64,000 nucleotides of DNA from Perilla frutescens (taxonomy: Eukaryota; Streptophyta; Magnoliopsida; Lamiales; Lamiaceae): NCBI GenBank assembly GCA_026008535.1, contig BRKX01000011.1, forward strand, positions 42,578,183-42,642,182, given 5' to 3'. This document shows positions 23,695-35,778 of the stretch, one piece after another; position 1 is the first letter of the stretch, and every line of letters starts with the position of its first letter. Below the pieces are notes generated by a model. It was not told the origin of the DNA. It was given only the letters and a program-made list of their open reading frames with translations, and did no database searches. Both the position numbers and the translations under genes were made by a program.

Positions 23695-25578
23695 CTCCAC
23701 GTGGAATCTGTTATATGTCATTCATTGCATCATAATAGAAAGTTATCATAAAGTTTCTATAAGACATGAATGATCAACATGAAAAATGCTTAAGCAACTT
23801 TAAAGCAAATCAAAGATCTCTGATGGAAAGGTAATCTCAACCAAAGATCTTGAAATGGAAGACAAAGTGTACACAAAATAAATGGAGAGGAGCAACAAGA
23901 AAGACTACTTCTGGAATTATTATATTGGTATAAACTATCCTATAAATAATACTTTCTCTTCAATGGAATTTCATCCTAATCTCATATTTTGAAGGAAATT
24001 AATATAGAACCACTATGATTGAACAGAGCACAACCACATAAAGTTCTCAACAACCAAGCAATGCTAAACATGTATAGATATGCATCTCACATTAGATATT
24101 ACATATTTTCTACATAAATATCTATTGGTGCAATGCAAACCCCAAATAAAATATAAAATTTAGTTCTCAGTAAATTATATTTCTAATGGCAAGCTTATAT
24201 CCACTTCAAATGGGTCTAAAAGAATTAAACATGGCAATGACTAATGACAATTATGGTCTTGAATCTTGATAAGTAACAATTACAATCGAATATATTTTCA
24301 GGAAGTTATTTCAAGGTTTAAGATTCCCTATTGCTAGAAGGGGTTGGGTTATTGATGTGAGGTGAATGCAGAAAAGAGAAAGTTCTAGTTATACTCCAGA
24401 AATGATTCGTGTATATATTTCACAGACGTCAAATCTAAGTAGATGATAAAGTAGTCAGAATGCATAGAAATGAAGGTATCAAATATGTTATCTGAGCTTG
24501 CTGAGATCAATTATAAATAGAAAAAAATTCATCATGTTGTATGTACAGTTCTAGTATTATGACCAATATAATATGTTAAAGATGTATCGATAGGGTTCGC
24601 AGCAAGCTAACTTTCAAGCATAAATAATTTATGTCGAGTAAGATGATCTTGATTACATAATTTCTCATACCATTAAAATACAAGATAATAACACTAAATC
24701 AAATCATAATTTTCAAGAGAAAAATTGGCAACTTAATGTTAATGGTAGTAATACAGTTCAGAATTTGACAATCAAGAAGGATGCAAATAGTTTAATTGGG
24801 ATGAATCTTCACTTACATGGTCTGGGATGTCGATGTAAATTCAATTTTGCATGGAATGCCTCAGAGAAAGAAGCACAACATTTGGTTTCTTCACCTTAGT
24901 AGCACACCAGAACAAGAGTTCTTTGGAGGAAACAAAGTTCCTTTATACCAGTCCTGTCCAAGCAATATCAGTCTGCAAGTGAATTCCTAGAGTCAAATAC
25001 AAGCACCAAAATTCAGACAACAATCACACGTTTTCTACCAAGCATATGAAACACCAAAATGAAAGACATGGATGCTGGTTGGGAAATGATGAAACAATGG
25101 CCGTATTTAGATAATCAGAACTACAACAATAAGTTAATATGACTCCCCAAGAAAGCAAAAGCTAGAGTGTTCTGTTGGAATCAGGAAGATACATTCAACA
25201 AACAATACACAATGACCCAACAAGAGTGATGAAATGTCGTCAGACACCAGTAGCTGAGCAAAAAAAGATCCATCATCACCCGAAACACACAAACCAGAGA
25301 GATGAGAAGAGAGGGATTGAAAACAATGTCTAATTTTGGACAGCGAATCCTCAACAATAAAAGGAAAGTCTTTAAATTAACTCTAGTCTTTCTATTAACT
25401 CATAACTATAAATCAGAAAAAGCAGGGATTTACATCATAGCCAAGTAGCCAACCATCCATATATCAAAATGCAACCTTTCAACCACAAAAATTCACAAAA
25501 TTCAACAAAGAGTGAATCAAGATATACCAACCGAGCCATAAAAAATATAGGAGAGAGAGTAAGAGGTGTGCTGTATAC
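23695..25578. other. Long non-coding stretch upstream of the Ulp1 pseudogene
   Basis: AT-rich with no readable protein domain on either strand. It separates the Ulp1 pseudogene from the RBX1 fragment and may be an intron or internal spacer of a single minus-strand unit. I did not find the remaining RBX1 exons here. Confidence 0.4.
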
Positions 25579-26010
25579 CCGAAGCAACTGTACATTCCTT
25601 GTTTGTTGCGCTGGCCTGATTAGCCTGACTCTCGATGCCTAATTAGAACATCACAAACATAAAATCAAATAAATAAATAAATAAATAAAATAGAAATAAA
25701 TTAGAAAAGAGAAATGCATATAGTCATATAGAGACTTACTCAAGGATGATATGATTTATGCAGATAGCACAATTATCGACCATGATATCTGTACCAACAA
25801 TTAGGGTTTACGACTGAAGCAATCTAAAGATGAAAAAAAATAAAAAAAAACTAGTAAAAAAATAAAGAAAAAAGAATTGAGCTTAAAACCCCAAGCCCAG
25901 AGGGAGACGACGTTCCATTTCTTGATCTCGAAACGTTTGGGTTTCTTGGTGGACGGTGTCGGATTGATATTGGAGGTCCCGGCGCTGGAAGATCCCACGT
26001 GGGTGCTTTG
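25579..26010 (-). pseudogene. RBX1: RBX1 (RING-box) gene fragment, first three exons
   Basis: Three minus-strand segments match the first half of plant RBX1, the RING subunit of cullin-RING ubiquitin ligases. Exon 1 (about 26010-25890) has a Ser/Thr/Pro-rich lead then K-P-K-R-F-E-I-K-K-W-N-V-V-S-L-W-A-W-G. Exon 2 (25788-25740) has D-I-M-V-D-N-C-A-I-C. Exon 3 (25638-25579) has I-E-S-Q-A-N-Q-A-S-A-T-N-K-E-C-T-V-A. Intron positions agree with a genomic copy, not a reverse-transcribed one. The gene is broken. No ATG is in place at the start, exon 2 ends differently and shifts the frame, a zinc-ligand Cys has become Ser (E-C-Q to E-S-Q), and the RING-completing exon (H-A-F-H-F-H-C region) is not found. 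It sits upstream of, and in the same orientation as, the Ulp1 pseudogene, the position where Mutator-like elements often hold captured gene pieces. Confidence 0.75.
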
Positions 26011-26421
26011 TGGAAGGAGGGTTCGTTCTAGTGGCCAGTAAGGTCAATGGGTGAGAAGATTTTCAACAATTTTGAGGGAGCGAGAGAGAGATGAGAGGGA
26101 GAGGGAGAGAGAGCGAGACGGCGATGGGATTTTATGAATCCCATTTTCAGCAATTTGTCTTCATATATTAATTTTTTGAATCCCAATAAAGCAAAAACAA
26201 TAAAAATAAAAATCATTCGGTAAATGCACTAACCCTTCATTTCCACTTTGCTCCACTTAGAACGAGGGAGAAAGAGCGAGACAACAATGGATTTTATGGA
26301 TCGTCGCCGGAACTGAAGTCTCCGTCCCGGAAAATCTTCACCGGTCGCCGTTGAAGTGAGAGAGGAAATCTGATGAAGACTCAAATTTGTGCTTTTTCCT
26401 TTATCTTTTTACACCCTTTTT
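26011..26421 (-). promoter_or_regulatory. Putative CT-rich leader/promoter of the minus-strand unit
   Basis: On the minus strand, repeated CT-rich tracts and two similar blocks (each with a TCGCTCTTTCTCC or TCGCTCTCTCTCC run beside a GATTTTATG- or AAAATCCATTG-type stretch) precede the RBX1 fragment. The same style continues beyond the solo LTR at 27925-28140. Function is inferred from composition only. Confidence 0.35.
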
Positions 26422-26427
26422 AAGTGT

Positions 26428-27920
26428 TTAGTATAGAGTCTAGTCTAGTTTTGGGGGTAAAGCTGATTGCAGGAGGCTGAGGGCACAAAACCACCACAAT
26501 AGGCACAGACAGGTGCTATTTATGCTGAGGGCACAAAGGACTGATTTGCCTGCCGAGGACCCAGTCAAAGTTGTTGCGAGAATTGCGCAACAAGATCGCG
26601 GGACAGTTCCTATATGCACGTGGAGGTGATGTGGCGGTCAGTTCCGAGTCTTGGGGAGGTCTACACACATTGGGAAGGAAGTAGGGACATCAGAAAGCCG
26701 TTGGAGATGCTAGGGTTTGTTGCTATCCCTCCTAAATTCAAGGAAGAACGTTGAGCATGAAATGAGGAAGTGGAGGAGTGCAAGAACCCCTGCGTGGGTG
26801 AGATATGGGTTGCTTGAAGCCTTAATTCAGTTACTATAAATACTTTTATCTGCTTTCATATGAGGGTGGCGTTTTTTGCACCTCAAGATACAATTTCCCG
26901 TTTTCATATTTAGTTTATTTGCTGGATAATCTGACTGCCTGAAGCTGGCGATTTGCCCGCGGAGAGGTAGTTCAGTTGTTTTTGCTGGCAAAACTGGGGT
27001 TGGGCCCAGAAGTTAATCTACGTATTTCCTTTCCAAGTAAGATGTCTTTTATCATTTCTTTTACTTTCGTTTCTATGTTTAGTGGCTAAGTATCCACTGT
27101 TCAAGTCAAAGTAATGGTCTAAGGGTAGAATATGTGCATGAGGTAATCGGACTTTAAAGCCTTAAGGGTTCACAATCTTAACTTGTTTTTCACTTAGACA
27201 TAGGTAAAGGGTGGTTGGAGATGAAAGCGCGCATTTCTAATTAACTGGTACTAGTGTTAGTTACGTGGGAGTGTATAGGTGACCCATGCCTCGATACCCG
27301 CATAGTAACAAGTCCGGGGGTGACAGCCTTGGTAGTTTGGATTGAGTAGTATATGCAGGCACAAGACCGTGTCAAACCTACTAGAATCGGGTCGCTTTTG
27401 CCCTCAAAGCTGCTATGCTTGCAAAACCTTTGTGTGATTCTCTCCTTAGGTTCCTGTATAGTTAGGTCCCTAGATGCCGATCGTATCATCTAGACGATAT
27501 AATGTAAGAAGTGATTGGGGAGTGGCCGATCGTATCCATTTCCTATAACCAGTTAACCCTCAAAGTGACAATTACCCATATTTGGCCATAGGGATTCGGT
27601 TTTTGACCTTTCTGCTAGTGTGGGCACAACGGGTAGTAGTGGTAATTACATGTGTTTTGCCCGGGATTGCGTATTCCTATCAAATGACTTGATGCTTTGA
27701 CTTGAACACTTTTATTACTGATATTTTCTTTTGTGATTTCCTTTTTAGCATTTAGTTAGTTTAAGTTTATTAGCAAGGTTTTTAGAGTGACACTGAAGAC
27801 CCAAACTGAAACTAAGAAAGGACAGAAGGTTAAAACACTCCTCGTGGGATCGACATCCGTCTTCACTAGCTATACTAGCCGTTGAAGGCAGATTAAGCAT
27901 TTGTGGACCATTTGCCCTCA
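26428..27920 (+). mobile_element. ~1.49-kb solo LTR flanked by AAGTGT
   Basis: A block unlike its surroundings is bounded by the direct repeat AAGTGT (26422-26427 and 27920-27925, of which five bases would be the target duplication). It ends GCCCTCA. About 80 bp before the end it has GTGGGATCGACATCCGTCTTCACTAGCTA, similar to GGGATCGATCCGTACTCA...CTAGCTACGCTC near the end of the solo LTR at 47742-49293. There are no internal genes. The left end does not show a clean TG, so the exact start may be off by a few bases. Confidence 0.6.
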
Positions 27921-27924
27921 AGTG

Positions 27925-28140
27925 TATTTTGCACACCTAAACGACGGGTGTGCCAAAATCGAAAAGAGATAAAGACACAAAGCGAGAGAGAGAGAGATCT
28001 GCTGGTCGTCACCGTAACTAGATTCGCCATCGCCGGTCGCTGTTGGGTAGAATGAGAGTTCTGTGAAACAGAGTAAGAGAGAACAATAATTGAGGAGAGA
28101 GAAAAGAGAGAGAGAGAGAGAGAAGACAATAATTGAGGAG
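27925..28140 (-). promoter_or_regulatory. Outer part of the putative leader, GA/CT-rich
   Basis: The minus strand shows CT-rich tracts twice flanked by TCAATTATTGT, and a short open frame with A-N-L-V-T-V-T-T-S-R. A perfect hairpin (GCACACC...GGGTGTGC) lies at about 27930-27955. It was contiguous with 26011-26421 before the LTR inserted. Confidence 0.3.
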
Positions 28141-28708
28141 AGAGAGAATTACTTAGATATTTTTTAGTAAATTTGTATTTTAATAAAATTTCATGATTAT
28201 TGATAATTTATTTTAATAATTTAGCTTACCCAATAATCATGGTTTTCTCGGGACCAATATAATTACTTATATTAATTTTTAAATTTTTATTTAAATGAAA
28301 AATATAGTTCTAAAATTAAATATAGTAAGGTTATCTCATATATATATATATATATCATGAGTATTTGTCTAAGAATAATATTTTTTCCCAAATCAGCTGG
28401 ACAATAGGAAGATTTTCCTTCATATTTTGAAGTATACCTTGATAAATTAAATTAACAACTTGTTTGATATGATTAACCATAATGCAAGCAATCTAATACA
28501 AATTAGTTATAAAATATATCTGGTATGTTTGTCAAATTTACATTATAAATGTGTCAGCTTCACTAATAAATATATATAGTTTTTATTTCTACAAATTTGC
28601 CAGTATTTAAAATGAAATTAAATATGTTATATTCAATTTTTTATTTGAACAATTATCATAATACATTAATAAATTTTGGGTAGAATACATACATATATAT
28701 ATATATAT
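28141..28708. other. AT-rich DNA leading into the tandem array
   Basis: Contains (TA)n runs near 28338 and 28690. From about 28600 it resembles the AT-rich tail of the following tandem unit. Confidence 0.5.
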
Positions 28709-28978
28709 GTTTGATTCTGTTTGAATGTAGACATTAGAGAAGCCATAACTGAGCGGCCGCACAATGGCCGTGCAACGACCGTGCTTGGGCCGTAGAGCTA
28801 GTATTGTACAAATTGAAAGATTATATAATGATATTTATCAAAAGAAGATGTTTTATTTTTTCAAATTTCCTATGCATTTCCAAAATGTTTTAATCGTATT
28901 ATCTTTAATTTTAAATTTGAACAATTAGCATAGTACTAACTACTAATTTAAAGATTGGTAGAATATATATATATATAG

Positions 28979-29016
<38 letters not shown>

Positions 29017-29718
29017 TATATGTATGTGTGGATTTTTACATATTTCTATGTATTTAAAATAAATTTAAATATATTATATTTAATTTTTGATTTGAACAAT
29101 TATCATAATACATTAATAAAGATTACTTAGAAATTTTATTTCTACAAATTTTCTATTTTTAAAATATATTTTTTTATTTGAATAATTATCCTAATACATT
29201 AATAAAGATTGGGTGGAATACACACACACACACACATGTTTGATTCTGTTTGAATGTAGACATTGGCGAATCCGTTATTGAGCGGCCGCGCAATGGCCGT
29301 GCAACAACCGTGCTTGGGCCGTAGAGCTAGTATTGTACAAATTGAAAGATTATATAATGATATTTATCAAAAGAAGATGTTTTATTTTTTCAAATTTCCT
29401 ATGCATTTCCAAAATGTTTTAATCGTATTATCTTTAATTTTAAATTTGAACAATTAGTATAGTACTAACTACTAATATAAAGATTGGTAGAATATATATA
29501 TATATATATATATAAATTAATTTAAATATATTATATTTAATTTTTTATTTGAACAATTATAATAATACATTAATAAAGATTGCTTAGAAATTTTATTTCT
29601 ACAAATTTGCTATTTTTAAAAATTTAATTTAAATATGTTATATATTTTTTTTATTTGAATAATTATCATAATACATTAATAAAGATTGGGTGTAATACAC
29701 ACACACACACACACAGAG

Positions 29719-29751
<33 letters not shown>

Positions 29752-30025
29752 CATATATATGTTTGATTCTATTTGAATATAGACATTGGCGAAGCCGTTA
29801 TTGAGTGGTCGCGCAATGGCCGTGCAACGACCGTGCTTGGGCCGTAGAGCTAATATTGTACAAATTGAAAGATTATATAATGATATTTATCAAAAGAAGA
29901 TGTTTTATTTTTTCAAATTTCATATGCATTTCCAAAATGTTTTAATCGTATTATCTTTTGAATAATTATCATAATACATTAATAAATATTTGGTGGAATA
30001 TACACACACACACACACAAATATAT
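28709..30025. repeat. ~526-bp tandem array, two full copies and one partial
   Basis: Units start with GTTTGATTCT at 28709, 29238 and 29761. Each opens with a ~60-bp GC-rich core (GAGCGGCCGC-CAATGGCCGTGCAAC and CCGTGCTTGGGCCGTAGAGCTA) and then an AT-rich body (TTATCAAAAGAAGATGTTTT), and closes with (AC)n and (AT)n runs. A further tail of the same repeat appears at about 33780-33850, beyond the inserted element at 30029-33695. Confidence 0.9.
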
Positions 30026-30879
30026 ATAGGGTTGGGTTCCAGAAGGAACCATACCCCATGTGAGAATCGAGAACCAATCTCAATCGTAGATCTCGCCTAT
30101 TTGGACGGCCAAGATCTGTTCAAAAATTAAAAAAACGCGGTGGCATAATTGTAATAACTCCGAACTTCGCTGCCCCTGAAACTCGGCGAGGGTAAAATCG
30201 AAAATTTCAATATATATGTGATTCACGCGTATATTTTTCAATTTAGGGTTTTAACATTGTCATTTCCTATTTTAGCACTGTCATGACTTATTTTAACACT
30301 GTCATGACTTATTTTAGCACTAACATGACCATTGTTTAGCATGACAAGAAACTCTCAAACCAGTTTCTTTTTGCGAAGAACAAGTTCAGATTCCACAATT
30401 TAAATCAAAATTCTACACCTAATCAAAAAAATAGTTCCGTGTTCTTACCCAAATAGACTTGTTTACTGCAATTCCGTGTTTTTGGGCTCTCATCAGATTT
30501 TGTACTGTGTTGCATTACCATTTCTCGACTAATCTGCGGGAATAAGTGAAGGCATAACTCATGACTTGGTTGGAGATGAATATTGTTCCTTGAGAAATGA
30601 TCCAAACCAAAATATGTATATATGTTACTAATCAAGCAATTGGGTATTCATTTCTCAATGATGATTACAGAAATCTTATACTACCATTGCTATACAAAAA
30701 GGCAAAAATCTCGATGGCATCAAATAAATTCGACGTCTTGATGCATGAGGCAATTCGTGCAAACTTTTCAGATTCTTGATGCAGCTTATACATTATCTTC
30801 AAAACAAGTATCGACTTTCGTCTTTAGTTGAGAGAAAGATTCAAGCTAATTTTATACAGATTACATCTAAGAACTAACA

Positions 30880-31722
30880 AACTATGTTAAAAAGGAGAAA
30901 ACATACAAATCAAATTAAATAACATTAGATATCATTTCCAAAAATCTATTTTGAAAAATTCAAAATAATAACCTAAGTGCTAAAATAGTTCACAGTAGTG
31001 CTAAAATAGGTTACAATAGCGCTAAAATAGATCATAGTAGTGCTAAAGTACATGACAGTGCTAAAACAGTTCACAATAGTGCAAAAATAGGTTACAACAG
31101 TGCTAAAATAGATCATACGAGTGCTAAAGTATATGTTAACAAAATATTTTTTGTAATCCTCATTTGTTATTGCAAATGCTGCATTTATCAACCACATAAA
31201 CTAAATTTGTTGACATTCTATTTCTCATGGCAACAAACACACACAATATTCATATCGTAATCTCCCATATCCCAGAGTCAAATAAGCAAAACAAATACGA
31301 TAATATATAAATGATTTAAGAATAAATGAGCCGCTGTCATTAGTGCTAAAGTACTGATAGTGAAAAATTTAAAATAACATCTTAATTAGCTTCATCAACC
31401 TAAGTGCTAAAATAGTTCACAGTAGTGCTAAAATAGGTTACAACAATACTAAAATAGATCACATCAGTGCTAAAGTACATGGCAGTGCTAAAACAGTTCA
31501 CAGTAGTGCTAAAATAGCTTACAACAGTGCTAAAATAGATCATAGTAGTGCTAAAGTACACCCTACACCAAACAAGTTTTCCTCCTCGATCATTAACCGT
31601 TGCGTCCACGTCTAGTTAAAAACACCCTTCATCTCGCGCTATCCAATCTCTACTACACCTAGTGCCATGGTTGGTGCCTCCACCCCAACTTCAATTCCAT
31701 TTTAGCCCATCATTTGCTAAAA
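30880..31722 (+). repeat. 843-bp direct duplication, copy A
   Basis: Starts at the GTTAAAAAGGAGAAAACATAC region and ends at CATCATTTGCTAAAA. It is nearly identical to 32265-33107, with a repeat distance of 1385 bp. It includes two AGTGCTAAAATAG arrays (30978-31140 and 31400-31560). Confidence 0.92.
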
Positions 31723-32264
31723 CTGGAGTATACCTAAGAGCTATTATTAAATGAACATACCCATGCAATGCATGATGAATAGAATATGAACAAGGAAAAA
31801 AAAACATAAATTGGTCAATTTAACCTTTAATAGAAGTACCAGAAGTCATCAGCTAAAATGAGGGATGCCTTCCAGGATTTGATCGGTTTACTTAAAATCA
31901 TAGATAAAAGTTTCTCCCTTTTATTTCATATCACAACACAAAAATTAAGCAGTGCTCATACACTAAGTCAATTAAACAGCGTGCTAAATCTCTACTACTA
32001 TGAAATGAATCAACGGAGAATATATTAATCAAAACTTCAAAACCCAGAGGTGCTGCAATTTTTTCATTTCTCATGCATATTATAACTAAATCGCATGGCT
32101 CACTCCACACAAAACGCCTTGTAATGCAATTGAAATAATGAGAAATGGCGGGAGAAATCAGAAGCATAAATAGAACAACATACTAGCTGGTATCAAATTC
32201 CCAACACAAATACAGAAAAATTAATACCCGAAAGAGGATAAAATACCTTCATTTTTTGGATGAT

Positions 32265-33107
32265 AACTACGTTAAAAAGGAGAAAACATACAAATCAAAT
32301 TAAATAACATTAGATATCATTTCCAAAAATCTATTTTGAAAAATTCAAAATAATAACCTAAGTGCTAAAATAGTTCACAGTAGTGCTAAAATAGGTTACA
32401 ACAGTGCTAAAATAGATCATAGTAGTGCTAAAGTACATGACAGTGCTAAAACAGTTCACAATAGTGCTAAAATAGGTTACAACAATGCTAAAATAGATCA
32501 TACGAGTGCTAAAGTACATGTTAACAAAATATTTTTTATAATCCTCATTTGTTATTGCAAATGCTGCATTCATCGACCACATAAACTAAATTTGTTGACA
32601 TTCTATTTCTCATAGCAACAAACATACACAATATTCATATCGTAATCTCTCATATCCCAGAGTCAAATAAGCAAAGCAAATACGATAATATATAAATGAT
32701 TTAAGAATAAATGAGCCGCTGCCATTAGTGCTAAAGTACTGATAGTGAAAATTTTAAAATAACATCTTAATTAGCTTCGTCAACCTAAGTGCTAAAATAG
32801 TTCACAGTAGTGCTAAAATAGGTTACAACAATGCTAAAATAGATCACATCAGTGCTAAAGTACATGGCAGTGCTAAAACAGTTCACAGTAGTGCTAAAAT
32901 AGCTTACAACAGTGCTAAAATAGATCATAGTAGTGCTAAAGTACACCCTACACCAAACAAGTTTTCCTCCTCGATCATTAACCGTTGCGTCCACATCTAG
33001 TCAAAAACACCCTTCATCTCGCGCTATCCAATCTCTACTACACCTAGTGCCATGGTTGGTGCCTCCACCCCAACTTCAATTCCATTTTAGCCCATCATTT
33101 GCTAAAA
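32265..33107 (+). repeat. 843-bp direct duplication, copy B
   Basis: Second copy, with arrays at 32358-32525 and 32785-32945. Only a few substitutions separate it from copy A, so the duplication is recent. The spacer 31723-32264 is unique. Confidence 0.92.
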
Positions 33108-33694
33108 AACCGCCAAATAATATACAAAAAGACCACCCAAACTTCATACTCACCTCTACTATGAGTCTTCATTGAAAGCTTTTGTTTGCCCTTCTATTAC
33201 AATACTTACGATTCTTTAATCCCAAACAAATTTAATTTTCTCACAAAAGATCATTAGCCCATGCACTCTATTTTTGAGAACTGACTCCCTCCCACAGTAC
33301 CCATTCAGATTCAGAGAGAGAAACAACCACCCACCAGCAAATTAAGCTTTTAGAAAGAGAGAGAGAGAGAATTCTAGCTAGAGCTCCTCCGATTCGAGTT
33401 GCGGTGGCGGTGCTGCCTCTGTTGGCTTCTTCTCCTCTTCGTTTTGTTGAATGATTTTGTTCCGAATCGGAGAATTGAAATTAAAAATCTGCTGAGTTGT
33501 AGAGAGAGAGAGGTTGGAATAGCTAATTACAGAAATAACCCTAGTTTATTAAAAAGTTGATAATATTACAATAATGCCACCGCGAATTTTTTAATTTTGA
33601 GGCAGATCTTGGCCGTCCAAATAGACGAGATCTATGGTTGAGATCAGTTCTCAGTTCTCACATGGATGTCTAGTTCTCATATGATCCCATCTCA

Positions 33695-33695
<1 letters not shown>

Positions 33696-33753
<58 letters not shown>

Positions 33754-33900
33754 CGTGTGTGTATATATGTATATATATATGTATGTATATATAATATATT
33801 TAATTTTTTTATTTGAACAATTATTATAATATATATATATATTATTTATATATATTTATATATACGTGTGTGTGTGAGAGAGAGTGTGTGTGTGTGGTGT
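33696..33900. repeat. (TA)n/(TG)n microsatellite and tail of the 526-bp repeat
   Basis: TA, TG and GC dinucleotide runs are followed by ATATATTTAATTTTTTTATTTGAACAATTAT, the tail sequence of the array at 28.7-30 kb. This shows that the 30029-33695 element landed inside that array. Confidence 0.85.
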
Positions 33901-33910
33901 GTGTAATAAT

Positions 33911-34125
33911 TACATAGCCGTCAAAAATAGGTAGAAATGATATATTGATGTGATATGCATAAGTTGTCACATCATGAATTAATAAATATTACATAATTTT
34001 TGTCTTTTTCCTAATTTATTTTTTATTTATTTTTAATAACCTAATTTTTTTTTATTTTCCTGAGGTGCCACATGGCACAATCTTAAGGGTGAATGGTATT
34101 ACCCCTAAGGGTACCTACCTACCCT

Positions 34126-34127
<2 letters not shown>
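33911..34127 (-). mobile_element. Short MITE, copy 2 of 2
   Basis: Inverted relative of 18707-18925. It carries GTGCCACATGGCAC, GGTATTACCCCTAAGGGT and, at the other end, AGCCGTC. A (GA)n run follows directly at 34132-34160. Confidence 0.5.
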
Positions 34128-34162
<35 letters not shown>

Positions 34163-34244
34163 TCTCATTGGAAATTGAAAATGAGTCGCTGACTGTATTT
34201 GCAAAACTTTCAGAACAAAATATTCCAACCATGTGAATAATATA

Positions 34245-34495
34245 CCCTCCTGTCCCATTTTGATAGGCTGATTGGAGTTTTTCAAGAGGATTAAGAAAAG
34301 TATTGAGAAAGATAATTAATCAAGAAGTTTCCTAATATGCCCCTATTTAATTTTTTAGTATTAAATTAATGCATAATGTAAACATATTAAATAGGTGTAT
34401 ATATTAGTAAATTAGCTAAATATATATAGAAACATGTCTATATATCGAGACATACCAAAAAAGAAAATAAGCTTATCAAAGTGGGACAGAGGGAA
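34245..34495. mobile_element. Stowaway-like (Tc1/mariner) MITE
   Basis: The ends CCCTCCTGTCCCATTTTGAT and, inverted, TTCCCTCTGTCCCACTTTGAT are the CTCCCTCCGTCCC-type terminus of plant Stowaway MITEs. TA dinucleotides flank it at 34243-34244 and 34496-34497, as expected for this superfamily. It is 251 bp, AT-rich and non-coding. Confidence 0.88.
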
Positions 34496-34497
34496 TA

Positions 34498-35616
34498 TTT
34501 TTCTTCTTAAGAAAAGAAGATGAAGAAGCTCATGTAAATTCAAGATACGTAATTACATTATTTGAAAATTGATGATGTCATCTTATATTAACGAATAAGA
34601 TTATTGTTCTAATAGAGAAAAATAGATTATACTAATGTTTTACGGAGTAAGAAATTAATAAACGTTTTTGAAAAATTCAAACCAACCAAAAAACTACGTT
34701 TCTGTCACCTTTTTTATTAATTTTATTTTAAAATGGGGCATGAAATGGTCAACGTTCAAGTGGGAAGGAAAATGGTAAATTAAATGCTATGAATTAGAAC
34801 TTTTTTTTAGGTAACTTGTAACCGTTACCAAGGTGCACAATGAGTAAATTTCATTCTTGTATAATAGTCTGCTAATTAAATAGGGAAGTAAACTACACTT
34901 TACAGGCCATGTGTGACAAGTTCACACCTAATGGTGTTGGTGATGAAATTTGAATTTGAGACATTTCACCTCAATATGATACCACTCCACCACTAAACTA
35001 TCTCCAAAAGGATTAAATTAGACCCTATTATAATCAAAGACGGACGTTGAAATTTTAACTCGGGTGCGAAAATTAGTTATAATTTGAATTGAAAAAGAAA
35101 GAGCTTGCATTTAAATTAATTGTCTCGCATAAATCGAACAACAATGTCCCAAATTTTAATAAGTCATAAATATAATATTTTTTTTACCTTAAACATATAA
35201 TAAAGTAAACTTGAAGAATTACTTCTAAACATAAAATATTAAATATTAATAAGAATAAAAGAAAAAAAAGGTAATAAGAAAATGAACTCACACTGGTTAC
35301 ATAGCAGCAGCAAAAACGAAACTAAAGAAATAGATTTTTGGATAAAATTATTTATTTAATATTATATATTTTGGGCCCTGGCTACGTCAATTTAAATCCA
35401 TATTAGTCATACTTAGATATTATATAGTAGGCAAATTGAAAATCATCTAATTCATTTTATTTATGTCATTTGGTATCCAATTACGAATTTTATTTATTTT
35501 TTCTTGAATTTAGAAATCACAATCATTATTTAGGTTTATTCCATTCAATTAAGATTTATAATTAATTTTTAGTGTTTAATTTCGATTTAATATAATTGAT
35601 TATTCAATAATTATGG
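34498..35616. other. AT-rich upstream region of the 4CLL7 gene
   Basis: No reading frame or repeat family is recognised in about 1.1 kb. It presumably includes distal promoter sequence of the gene at 35883. Confidence 0.5.
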
Positions 35617-35625
35617 TATATAAAT
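35617..35625 (+). promoter_or_regulatory. Candidate TATA box of the 4CLL7 gene
   Basis: TATATAAAT lies 258 bp upstream of the start codon, which would place transcription start near 35650 and give a leader of roughly 230 nt. AT-rich surroundings make chance matches common. Confidence 0.4.
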
Positions 35626-35778
35626 TAAGGTTGGTTATATTAAGAGAGACTTCAACTAGAGTGAGGGGTGGGGGGACCCTGAAGTTTAAAGTTTGATTGT
35701 ATCTCTACATTTGGAGTAGTTGTAGTTGCATCTTCTGCTTGTGGATGGGAAAATAATAGTAATAATACATTAAATGCA

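Larger units (their letters stand above)
30029..33695. mobile_element. 3.7-kb terminal-inverted-repeat DNA element inserted in (TA)n
   Basis: The first ~140 bp recur inverted at the right end (about 33560-33695). Shared blocks are CCATGTGAGAA, GAGAAC, TAGATCTCG-CTATTTGGACG, GCCAAGATCTG and CGCGGTGGCAT-ATTGTAAT. The element sits within the AT microsatellite of the tandem array, so its target duplication cannot be resolved. The interior carries arrays of AGTGCTAAAATAG and an 843-bp direct duplication. No transposase is readable, so the superfamily is open. Confidence 0.8.

Noticed and set aside
24811..24870. A minus-strand A-F-H followed by a GTAAGT donor, as a candidate for the missing RBX1 exon
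   Set aside because: Only three residues agree with the RBX1 H-A-F-H-F-H-C region, and the zinc ligands after it are absent.
30973..32994. Four minus-strand frames with repeated Y-F-S-T units, looking like a repeat protein
   Set aside because: They are the translation of the 22-24-bp AGTGCTAAAATAG DNA arrays. The spacing of the repeats is not kept to whole codons outside the arrays, and there is no supporting start or domain.
18707..34127. The inverted MITE pair as the two ends of one 15-kb composite transposon
   Set aside because: Each copy is an independent short element with its own inner structure. The sequence between them holds several unrelated insertions and no shared target duplication was found.
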